From contig JACQYJ010000008.1 of the NCBI GenBank assembly GCA_016208525.1, positions 1 to 8,103 on the forward strand: a stretch of 8,103 bases of DNA. Reading direction: 5' to 3'. Position numbers and translations under genes: made by a program. Positions 1 to 5,272 of this stretch are shown here, one piece after another. The notes beneath the pieces are model-generated. The model worked only from the letters and a program-made list of their open reading frames with translations. It did no database searches and was not told where the DNA came from. The stretch comes from Deltaproteobacteria bacterium (lineage in GTDB: Bacteria > Desulfobacterota > JAENJC01). The first letter of the stretch is position 1; each line of letters begins with the position of its first letter.

Positions 1-38
1 CCGTGAGCGGACGGTGTGTCCTCACACCACGCTGACAT
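1..38 (-). CDS. Possible start of an intron-encoded protein (partial)
   Basis: On the minus strand an ATG at 38 opens a frame reading MSAWCEDTPSAH to the window edge. It is preceded by AAAGGAG seven bases upstream, a near-perfect ribosome binding site. If the group II intron reading is right, this is where the reverse transcriptase/maturase or a short leader of it would start. Only twelve residues are visible and none is diagnostic, so the product cannot be named from the sequence. Confidence 0.25.
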   Translation of the reverse strand, partial: MSAWCEDTPSAH

Positions 39-489
39 GTGTGGTCTCCTTTCCTCCAGCAGAGCTACCCGCCTTCATAGGTACTACAAGACCATCCGAC
101 TCCCTGCGCCTCTTTTGCCTTCCTGCCTCTTCGGTTGTCCGGCATACTCCCCTCAAAAAATGGAAGCAGGCACAGGGCCTCCCAGGTTGCCGTGTAATCA
201 CAATATCAAACATGCCATGGTCTCTGACCCTGGAGAAGCAAGCATTTCCTTGCCATTTGCGGAAATGCCCATATTGACTTCCACTTCTATTACAGTGTTG
301 TCCTTCTCATCGCGACGATTACGAGGCTCAATCCCTTCAACCTTTCGGCTTACGGCCTGCCTGCTTGCTGTCCTACGCTTAAAGCTGGATGTTGCCACAC
401 AGCCTCCAAGGACTCGCTACCCGGTGGCCGGCCAACCTTCCGGGGCGGGATTCACACCCGCTTGATTACACGACCTTGCCTGGCCGCAC
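1..489 (-). mobile_element. Group II intron, 5' portion (partial, runs off left edge)
   Basis: Read on the minus strand, position 489 begins GTGCGGCCAGGCAAGG, which fits the GUGYG 5' end of bacterial group II introns and the CCAG..AGG that often follows. Downstream lies about 450 nt with no credible long ORF but many short paired segments, such as a GCGGG/CCCGC hairpin and a GGC-CGTAA-GCC loop, as expected of ribozyme domain I. Near the left edge a strong Shine-Dalgarno (AAAGGAG) precedes an ATG at 38, where an intron-encoded reverse transcriptase could begin. Overlapping short ORFs on both strands here are best read as spurious translations of a structured RNA. The presumed 5' exon ends ..GGGTCTCTT just right of 489, about 100 bases past a zinc-ribbon gene. 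The maturase body, domain V and the 3' end lie outside the window, so identification rests on the 5' end and overall character. Confidence 0.5.
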
Positions 490-591
490 AAGAGACCCGT
501 CCCATTTATTGTCCAATTCATTCCGCACGGCGCTATAAGCTCTTCTGAAATTGGAATTGTTTCCTTCATTTCCCACCTATCCTCTGGCTTA

Positions 592-855
592 CTACGTATT
601 TTTCCAGCGTTCAAGTTTTGGTATCCCGCGAGTTAATATCCATGCCAAAATTCCATTCATCCCATCTTTTTTCATTTCTTGAATACAAAACTTTTGGAAT
701 TTTTGAGCAGTATCAACATCTGGAGGACATAGAAACTTTCCATTTTCATAACACATTGAGCAATACTTCTTGTTTATTGAGCCATCTGCATTTGAGCCAC
801 CACCTTTTTTATCCTTTTTCATTGGGTAGCCACAACTTTGGCAAAATTTATTCAT
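592..855 (-). CDS. Small zinc-ribbon domain protein
   Basis: This is an intact 87-residue protein. It carries two Cys pairs, C5-x2-C8 in FCQSCGYPM and C32-x2-C35 in KYCSMCYENG, separated by a Lys/Gly-rich linker. That is the layout of the 'putative zinc ribbon' family (PF12674 type), and the C-terminal TRGIPKLERWK is also typical, so the gene looks full length. The four Cys should bind one structural zinc; the cellular role of the family is not established. The ATG at 855 is fixed by AAAGGAGG (862-869) six bases upstream. It is read alone, leftwards, with the probable group II intron about 100 bases after its stop and a repeat-rich gap upstream. A 9-bp inverted repeat (ACGGCGCTA at 527-535, TAGCGCCGT at 874-882) brackets the gene. 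Confidence 0.85.
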   Translation of the reverse strand: MNKFCQSCGYPMKKDKKGGGSNADGSINKKYCSMCYENGKFLCPPDVDTAQKFQKFCIQEMKKDGMNGILAWILTRGIPKLERWKNT

Positions 856-1282
856 AATCTACCTCCTTTAAGTTAGCGCCGTATTGTCAAAATCTAACCA
901 CAGAGCACTGAGGAAACCCTTTAATGCCACTGGCAAACCCTTGTTTTAAATCTTTTCTCTGTGCACTCAAAAGGTGACTTTTTAAAAGCTCAATAATTGA
1001 GCCTCTTGCAAAAGTCCTTAACCACAGGGACACCGAGAAAAGATGAGAGGCACAGAGGACAAAATTATAATATATGGGTGTCCCCTTGACTGGCGTAAGT
1101 ACAATATATAGATAAGCAAATCTTTCGATTTTTATAACAAGCTGCAAATAGAGAGTCTGCGCATATCGGCAACTCTCAAAAGTGCAAGAAATTTGTGAAA
1201 TCACTACATATAGGGGTTACGCCAGCGAAGGGGATACCCATATTATAATAAATATTTAAGAAAAACCTCTGTGTTTCTCTGA
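856..1282. other. Gene-free, repeat-rich intergenic region
   Basis: No convincing gene is seen on either strand; a 105-codon minus-strand frame here runs across inverted repeats and resembles nothing. The stretch holds the Shine-Dalgarno of the zinc-ribbon gene (862-869), a short palindrome TGCCACTGGCA (about 926-936), a long hairpin (971-1019) and most of the nested inverted-repeat element (1019-1307). Motifs of the ACCACAGAG / CTCTGTGGT kind occur in both orientations near 896-917, 953-964, 1019-1058 and 1265-1307. A TTGACA-like hexamer near 883-888 (minus strand) has no matching -10 at proper spacing. Confidence 0.6.
971..1019. repeat. Imperfect palindrome / hairpin
   Basis: The core GCTCAATAATTGAGC (989-1003) is a perfect palindrome around one A. 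It is nested in outer arms GACTTTT (976-982) and AAAAGTC (1010-1016), extended by AAGG (971-974) and CCTT. The flanks between inner and outer arms are unpaired. There is no U-tract at a fixed distance, so it is not a classical intrinsic terminator. It sits between two copies of the ACCACAGAG motif and could be the centre of a small repeat unit. Confidence 0.55.
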
Positions 1283-1307
1283 TTAATCTCTGTGAACTCT
1301 GTGGTTC
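1019..1307. repeat. Nested inverted-repeat element (MITE-like)
   Basis: Two pairs of arms face each other. The inner pair is 1064-1098 (ATTATAATATATGGG...TGGCGTAA) and 1217-1249, whose reverse complement gives ATTATAATATGGG...TGGCGTAA: about 34 bp with one 2-base gap and a few mismatches. The outer pair is 1019-1058 (AACCACAGGGACACC...CACAGAGG) and 1265-1307 (CCTCTGTG...CTCTGTGGTT), more diverged. The 118-base centre holds no ORF. Size, long imperfect arms and lack of coding capacity fit a miniature inverted-repeat element or a repeat that has received one. The right outer arm overlaps the 3' end of vapC. Confidence 0.6.
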
Positions 1308-1708
1308 AAATAGTTTTGCAATTGCCTCAATCCTTTAATGTTTAAGCCGTGTTGCATATTCTCTGAGTAAAGAGTATTAACTCCTGCTTCGATAGCAGCT
1401 GATACAATAAAACTATCCCAATACGAAAACGAATAGATCGAGCGGAGGTGTGATGCTTCATGGAAAATGTCACGATCTATCGGTATTACTTGGTAAAGTG
1501 CATAAAACTCATCGATTATTTCTATCACTTCTGTTTCTGAGAATCCAGCTTTCTTGATAAGATTGCAACATACTTACCCCACAACCTGAGAACTGATGCA
1601 ACAGTCGGCAAAAGCAAGTATCTCCTGAGCGCGTGCTTTCTTGTTCTTATCATCATCAAGATATGCGTAAAGAACAACGTTTGAATCGAGAAAATATTCA
1701 GCGATCAT
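1283..1708 (-). pseudogene. vapC: VapC-type PIN-domain toxin, inactivated by in-frame stop
   Basis: Reading from ATG 1708, the frame gives a PIN-domain ribonuclease toxin of about 141 codons, the usual length. It begins MIAEYFLDSNVVLYAYLDDD with the first metal-binding Asp at residue 8. Codon 45 (1574-1576) is TAA, just after ISSQVVG. Relatives usually read ..NEV at this place, with the conserved second acidic Glu, so a GAA to TAA change is likely. The frame then continues cleanly (VCCNLIKKAGFSE..) through Asp98 in YWDSFIVSAA to LYSENMQHG, where the usual SED is SEN, so the fourth acidic residue is also lost. The final residues (NHRVHRD) come from the adjacent ACCACAGAG repeat. It overlaps vapB by 11 bases, the usual operon order. 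A fragment from 1528 (GTG) could be translated but lacks the first half of the active site. Confidence 0.85.
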
Positions 1709-1892
1709 AAATTTCATCTCTTGTCAGAGGTTTGAATGCTGAAACTGTACGGGGAATTAATCTTGAGATATCTCGCTTTTTAAGCTTTTCATCAACGATA
1801 TGATGTCGTTGTTTAAGAAAGTCATAAAAGTCAATAAGTTCACTTCTGGCCTCTTTGGGCAATGAAGACAAATCCAATGTAGTGGGCATCAT
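1698..1892 (-). CDS. vapB: VapB-type antitoxin
   Basis: This is a 64-residue protein starting MMPTTLDLSSLPKEARSELI, resembling the small antitoxins paired with PIN toxins. A helical segment (ELIDFYDFLKQRHH) is followed by a basic, flexible C-terminal tail (SRLIPRTVSAFKPLTRDEIYDR) that would wrap the toxin. The start at 1892 (or the next ATG at 1889) is supported by AAGGAAG (1899-1905) six bases upstream. Its stop lies inside the first codons of vapC, typical of translational coupling. The usual role is to neutralise the toxin and repress the operon. Since the toxin gene is broken, the antitoxin is probably a relic, or may still neutralise a related toxin elsewhere. No clear DNA-binding fold can be assigned by eye. 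Confidence 0.75.
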   Translation of the reverse strand: MMPTTLDLSSLPKEARSELIDFYDFLKQRHHIVDEKLKKRDISRLIPRTVSAFKPLTRDEIYDR

Positions 1893-1913
1893 AGATTACT
1901 TCCTTTTTATTAT

Positions 1914-1942
1914 ATTATCCTTTTATAATCTCCTTTTAGCAA
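1914..1942 (-). promoter_or_regulatory. Predicted promoter of vapBC
   Basis: On the minus strand TTGCTA (1937-1942) and GATAAT (1914-1919) are separated by 17 bases, a good sigma-70-type match. They lie 22 to 50 bases before the vapB start, which gives a short leader containing the AAGGAAG ribosome binding site. Confidence 0.5.
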
Positions 1943-1964
1943 CAAGTTGAATTATAAAGAGGAT

Positions 1965-1978
1965 GCAATAAGTATTGC
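1965..1978. repeat. Short palindrome GCAATA-AG-TATTGC
   Basis: Perfect 6-bp arms around AG lie between the divergent vapB and integrase fragment, just before the latter. It could be an operator or a junction relic; nothing else identifies it. Confidence 0.3.
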
Positions 1979-1981
1979 TTA

Positions 1982-2350
1982 ATGTCCTTCCAATGTCAAG
2001 ATTATCGAACTGTTTACGGGGAAGTAAAGGGAAAAGAGTGGGGCTGGTTCTGGCTCTTCCCTGCTGTCCATACATCCGTTGATCCACGTTCTCAAATAAC
2101 CCGCCGTCATTTTATCTATCCCACATTACTTCAGCGAGCCTTTATGAGCGCAGTGAAAGAGGCTAACATTGTTAAACCGGCCTCCGTCCATACGCTCAGA
2201 CACAGCTTCGCAACTCATCTTTTGGAAAACGGGTACGACATCAGGACGATCCAGGCGCTTTTAGGTCATTCCAATCTCCAGACCACTATGATATATACCC
2301 ATGTGGCAACAAAGAATGTGATGGGGGTAAGGAGCCCGTTGGACAGATGA
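1982..2350 (+). pseudogene. intI: Integron-type tyrosine integrase, C-terminal fragment
   Basis: The 122 codons match the last third of an integron integrase, a tyrosine recombinase of about 320-340 residues that joins attI and attC sites. Visible parts are WGWFWLFPA and VDPRSQITRRHFIYP, typical of IntI. Box II is HTLRHSFATHLLENGYDIRT (H70, R73), then LLGHSN (H96), and the nucleophile Tyr105 is in TTMIYTHV. The ending GVRSPLDR is also IntI-like. The N-terminal SAM-like domain, the first catalytic Arg and most of the family's extra helix (normally LP.ALERKYP..) are missing; only GEVKGKEWGW stands where that helix should lead in, suggesting an internal deletion. The frame is closed upstream by TAA at 1955-1957, and no ribosome binding site is evident. 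It cannot be an active recombinase. Its stop overlaps the next gene by four bases. Confidence 0.85.
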
Positions 2351-3654
2351 AAGGACTTTTAATTACATCCGTTGACCCTGACAGCATCGCCTCAGAGCTC
2401 GGCATTGATGACGGCGATATCCTGCTGTCCATAAACGGCCATGAAGTAAATGACATCCTTGATTACCGGTTCTTTTCTACAGACCCGGAGCTTCTCCTTG
2501 GTATTCTCAAGGCCGACGGCGAGGAGTGGGAGATAGAGGTTGAAAAGGACGAAGGGGAGGAACTGGGGCTTAACTTCCCGCCGCTCAAGCCCAAGGCATG
2601 CAAGAACAACTGCATATTCTGCTTTGCCAACCAGCTTCCAAAGGGGTTGAGAAAGACCCTCTATTTCAAGGACGAGGACTACCGCTTCTCCTTCCTCTCA
2701 GGCAACTACGTCACCATGGCGACGATCACAGACAAGGAGTTGGAGCGGATAAAGGAGGAGAGGCTTTCGCCGCTGTATATCTCAGTCCATGCCACGAACC
2801 CGGAGCTTCGCAGGATGCTTACAGGGAACCCCAAGGCGAGGGACATAATCCCTATCATCAAGGAGCTTGCAGATGCAAGGATAGAGCTTCACTGCCAGGT
2901 GGTTTTGTGTCCTGAGATTAATGACGGGAAGGAGCTTCAGAGGACTATAAAAGATCTGATACATTTCTATCCAAGGGTCGCCTCTCTTGCTGTTGTCCCT
3001 GTGGGACTCAGCCGATATCGGGAGAAGCTGTATCCTATAAAGCCGGTGACAAAGGAATACGCCAGGGCCCTTATCGCAGAGATAAAGCCAGTTCAGGACA
3101 GGTTTATAAAAAAATACGATGACCCTTTTATATTCCTTTCCGATGAGTTTTTTATCAAGGGTGAGGTAGAGTTCCCCCCTTATGAGTCTTATGGCGAATT
3201 CTCCCAGATAGAGAACGGCGTAGGGATGATACCGTCATTCCTGTATGAGCTTGATGCCATAGACGGGAGGCTCCCTAAAAAGGCTAAGAAGGCGGTACGT
3301 GGGACTGTAATAACTGGTGAGCTGCCGTCAAGGTTTATAAAGAGGCTTGTGGACAGGGCCAATGAGATTAAAGGCGTTAATATAGGCCTCAAAGTTATAA
3401 GGAACGAGTTCCTCGGCCTCAGCATTACAACAACTGGGCTTCTTACCGGCGGAGACATCATAAAGACGCTGAAGGGGAAGGAGGTTGGAGATGTCCTCTA
3501 TATTCCAGATGCCATGCTGAAGCTTGAGGAAGACATCTTCCTGGATGACGTGACCCTTTTGGATATTGAGGAGGCCCTTAATGTGAAGGTAGTGAAATTT
3601 GAGTCCTCGCCGTATGGGTTTGCAGAGGCGTTAGGACTTCCTATTGAAAAGTAA
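2347..3654 (+). CDS. PDZ / radical SAM / DUF512 family protein
   Basis: This is an intact 435-residue protein. Residues 1-60 form a PDZ-like domain (LLITSVDPDSIASELGIDDG, then DILLSINGHEVND). A radical-SAM-type cluster motif follows, C85-x3-C89-x2-C92 in CKNNCIFCF, then YISVHATNPELRRMLTGNP and a partial TIM-barrel region. The C-terminal third is DUF512, with FIFLSDEFFI, ENGVGM, ITTTGLLTGGD and EDIFLDDVT. The family is widespread in anaerobes and cyanobacteria and is annotated as Fe-S oxidoreductase. It should bind a 4Fe-4S cluster and probably SAM, but its reaction is not established, so I give no pathway. ATG 2347 shares ATGA with the integrase fragment's stop; TAAGGAG about 12 bases upstream is a usable if distant ribosome site. 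It ends at TAA 3652-3654, directly against an HTH gene fragment. Confidence 0.93.
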   Translation: MKGLLITSVDPDSIASELGIDDGDILLSINGHEVNDILDYRFFSTDPELLLGILKADGEEWEIEVEKDEGEELGLNFPPLKPKACKNNCIFCFANQLPKGLRKTLYFKDEDYRFSFLSGNYVTMATITDKELERIKEERLSPLYISVHATNPELRRMLTGNPKARDIIPIIKELADARIELHCQVVLCPEINDGKELQRTIKDLIHFYPRVASLAVVPVGLSRYREKLYPIKPVTKEYARALIAEIKPVQDRFIKKYDDPFIFLSDEFFIKGEVEFPPYESYGEFSQIENGVGMIPSFLYELDAIDGRLPKKAKKAVRGTVITGELPSRFIKRLVDRANEIKGVNIGLKVIRNEFLGLSITTTGLLTGGDIIKTLKGKEVGDVLYIPDAMLKLEEDIFLDDVTLLDIEEALNVKVVKFESSPYGFAEALGLPIEK

Positions 3655-3861
3655 TTAAATTGTGAGGCTGTTGCAGAGTTGATGGGGACTACAAAAAGTG
3701 CAGTGTCACGCCTGGAGGCTGTGGGTAAACATGCGCCATCCCTCACAACCCTCAAGAAGTATGCACGGGCAGTCGGCTGTCGCTTAGAGATCAAGCTGGT
3801 CCCCAGCGCTCGCCTGACAAAGCGCTCTACCGGGCGACCGAAAAAGCTGTATGCCGCTTAA
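3655..3861 (+). pseudogene. XRE-family HTH regulator, C-terminal fragment
   Basis: The frame is open from the codon after the DUF512 stop and reads ..CEAVAELMGTTKSAVSRLEA, then HAPSLTTLKKYARAVG and LEIKLVP. This is the recognition half of an XRE/Cro-type helix-turn-helix, as in HigA-like antitoxins and small phage-type repressors (VAELMGTTKSAVSRLE is the HTH). The first 35-40 residues, including the first helices and a start codon, are missing; a TTG at 3679 would start inside the HTH. The tail (STGRPKK) has an AT-hook-like GRP core. It is cut exactly where the DUF512 gene ends, which suggests a recombination junction. The gene it once regulated is not visible. Confidence 0.75.
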
Positions 3862-3871
3862 ACAGAAGAGA

Positions 3872-3905
3872 ATGCAAATTAGGCTATACGTAAGTATATT
3901 TGCAT
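3872..3905. promoter_or_regulatory. Palindromic operator candidate of the downstream TA operon
   Basis: Arms ATGCAAAT (3872-3879) and ATTTGCAT (3898-3905) are perfect 8-bp inverted repeats. They enclose a second inverted pair, TATAC-gtaa-GTATA. The right arm covers the -35 region of the promoter for the antitoxin/ParE operon, so binding would block RNA polymerase. Antitoxins of such pairs commonly autorepress, which makes this the natural operator. A hairpin role is possible but there is no U-tract. Confidence 0.6.
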
Positions 3906-3926
3906 AGCGGGAAAATATGGTATACT
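3899..3926 (+). promoter_or_regulatory. Predicted extended -10 promoter of the antitoxin/ParE operon
   Basis: TATACT (3921-3926) is preceded by TGG, forming an extended -10 element. TTTGCA or TTGCAT (3899-3905) lies 15-16 bases upstream as a weak -35. The antitoxin start is 33 bases after the -10. Confidence 0.55.
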
Positions 3927-3959
3927 ACTGTTTGAAATCCATCTTCTGTGAGGTTGAAT

Positions 3960-4187
3960 ATGATAAAAACAGATGACCTATTTGCCGAAGCGGTTTCACT
4001 GCCGCTGGATATCAGGACACAACTTGTAGACAAGCTCCTGCAAAGCCTGCATCCGACTCAAAAAGAAATTGATGAATTGTGGGCAGCGGAGGCAGAAAGA
4101 AGGGTTGACGAAATAAGAAGCGGCAAGGTTAAGACCATACCAGGTGAGGAGGTATTCAGAAAAATCCGCCAAAGGTTAGGCTCTTGA
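3960..4187 (+). CDS. Addiction-module antitoxin (Unstab_antitox / TIGR02574 type)
   Basis: This 75-residue, charged, helical protein starts MIKTDDLFAEAVSLPLDIR, then QLVDKLLQSL, then IDELWAAEAERRVDEIRSGK, and ends in a toxin-binding-type tail (VKTIPGEEVFRKIRQRLGS). This is the pattern of the 'putative addiction module component' family (PF09720), regularly encoded before a ParE/RelE toxin. ATG 3960 is chosen because GAGG (3950-3953) sits six bases upstream; the GTG at 3948 would overlap that site. Its TGA shares four bases (TTGA) with the toxin start. It should neutralise the toxin and, alone or with it, repress the promoter through the palindrome at 3872-3905. Confidence 0.88.
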   Translation: MIKTDDLFAEAVSLPLDIRTQLVDKLLQSLHPTQKEIDELWAAEAERRVDEIRSGKVKTIPGEEVFRKIRQRLGS

Positions 4188-4483
4188 AATATTCTTTTCA
4201 TGATGAGGCTGAAAAAGAACTGAACGATGCAATAGATTATTATAACGAGTGCCAACATGGCCTTGGTTTTGAATTTGTAGAAGAAGTCGACTCCTCAATC
4301 CAGAATATCCTTTTATTTCCTCACGCATGGGCTCCGATTTCACAAAATACCAAAAGATGCATGACCAATCGTTTCCCCTATGGGGTTATTTATCAGATCA
4401 CGGCTGACGAGATATTTATAATTGCCGTAATGCAGCTTAATAGAGAGCCGGGATACTGGAAAAATAGGGAAAAGACGTCATAA
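4184..4483 (+). CDS. ParE/RelE-superfamily toxin
   Basis: This is a 99-residue toxin, normal for the family. It opens MKYSFHDEAEKELNDAIDYY, has the central helix GLGFEFVEEVDSSIQNI and P-rich turn, and closes with the beta-strand block MTNRFPYGVIYQI..IFIIAVMQLNREPGYW, typical of ParE-like plasmid-stabilisation toxins. ParE members poison DNA gyrase, while RelE members cut mRNA at the ribosome; this sequence is closer to ParE, but its target cannot be told from sequence. The start is TTG at 4184, overlapping the antitoxin stop (TTGA), which implies translational coupling and low toxin yield. The gene looks intact, so this is probably the one complete and potentially active TA pair fully inside the window. 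Confidence 0.88.
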   Translation: MKYSFHDEAEKELNDAIDYYNECQHGLGFEFVEEVDSSIQNILLFPHAWAPISQNTKRCMTNRFPYGVIYQITADEIFIIAVMQLNREPGYWKNREKTS

Positions 4484-4628
4484 CAAGCCGCACGCCAGAA
4501 GCGGAGGTCAACCCTTGATTCGGAGGGAATAAACCTAAAAACGGCAGTTGGCCACGGACAAATACGGACAAAACCTTATCAAATAAACATTTAAACATTA
4601 TGAGCAGTTCACCCAAAAGGTGATTCTA
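4484..4628 (+). other. Intergenic region with tandem CGGACAAA motif
   Basis: No gene is seen. The stretch has a doubled motif CACGGACAAA-TACGGACAAA at 4554-4572, of the kind scattered through intergenic DNA of many environmental genomes. A weak CCGC..GCGG pairing lies soon after the toxin stop, followed by an AT-rich stretch and then the hairpin before nth. No convincing terminator follows the toxin. Confidence 0.4.
4609..4628 (+). promoter_or_regulatory. Hairpin covering the nth ribosome binding site
   Basis: TCACC (4609-4613) pairs with GGTGA (4619-4623) around CAAAA. The right arm is the Shine-Dalgarno (AAGGTGA) for the ATG at 4629, so the hairpin could modulate access. It is short, and its effect is an inference. 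The ribosome site itself is good support for 4629 as the original nth start. Confidence 0.45.
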
Positions 4629-5272
4629 ATGCTTGTCGAAAAATCTTTTAATTACTTGCTCTTAGTCCGCTTAAACGCCTGAAGAAAGAATATCCTGATC
4701 CAAAGACTGCCCTCAATTACAAGACCCCGTTTGAACTCCTGGTTGCCACCATCCTCTCTGCCCAGACTACAGATCTCCAGGTAAACAAGGTAACGGAACC
4801 TCTCTTCAAAAAATATAGTTCGGTCAAAGAGTATGCGGATGCAGACCCTGATGAGTTTCAGAAGGACGTCAGCTCTGTAAACTTCTACAGGAACAAGGCA
4901 AGTAACATCCAGGGTTCAGCAAGGATGATTATTGAAAAATTCGGTTCCCAGGTCCCTAAGACCATGGATAAGCTGACCTCCCTCCCCGGTGTTGCCAGGA
5001 AAACAGCCAATATAGCGCTCTCAAACATCTACGGCATAAACGAGGGGATTGCAGTTGATACCCACGTCAAGAGGCTCTCCTACAGGCTTGGTCTTACGAA
5101 GAATGAAGACCCTGTGAAGGTGGAAGAGGACCTTATGCCCATAACGCCAAAGGAAGAGTGGTCGAACCTCTCCCATCTACTCATCTTCCACGGAAGGAAG
5201 GTCTGTCAGGCCGTGAAGCCGAATCATGCAGAATGCGTCCTGAAAGATATCTGTCCATCGAGGGAGATATGA
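4629..5272 (+). pseudogene. nth: Endonuclease III, interrupted by a one-base frameshift near its start
   Basis: This is a base-excision-repair DNA glycosylase/AP lyase of near-normal length (214 codons if repaired; E. coli Nth has 211). The N-terminal part reads ..SPLKRLKKEYPDPKTALNY, then FELLVATILSAQTTDLQVNK. The helix-hairpin-helix LPGVARKTAN contains the catalytic Lys (5000-5002), and VDTHV holds the catalytic Asp (5057-5059). ATG 4629 has a good ribosome site and encodes MLVEKSFNYLLL, but this frame ends near 4680. The conserved frame lacks any ATG, GTG or TTG between a TAA (4649-4651) and 4925. Adding one base near 4664 (TTAGT to TTAAGT) would give NYLLLSPLKRL and join them. So it is either a real recent lesion or a sequence error. 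The cluster motif is C-x6-H-x2-C-x5-C: His stands where the second Cys ligand is expected. The next gene starts directly at its stop. Confidence 0.85.

Noticed and set aside
16..465. A 149-codon plus-strand ORF and several minus-strand ORFs at the left end
   Set aside because: Composition is unlike a protein, frames overlap on both strands, and the region is better read as structured intron RNA.
883..888. TTGACA-like -35 box upstream of the zinc-ribbon gene (minus strand)
   Set aside because: No -10 hexamer at 16-18 bases; the place is occupied by the ribosome binding site.
866..900. attC-like core motifs GTTAGAT (minus strand, 890-896) and GCGCTAAC
   Set aside because: GTTAGAT fits a GTTRRRY end, but no matching RYYYAAC partner lies 60-140 bases upstream on that strand, so a complete attC cannot be supported.
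887..1204. A 105-codon minus-strand ORF in the repeat region
   Set aside because: It runs through both palindromic elements, has no ribosome site and no family resemblance; the inverted repeats explain the sequence better.
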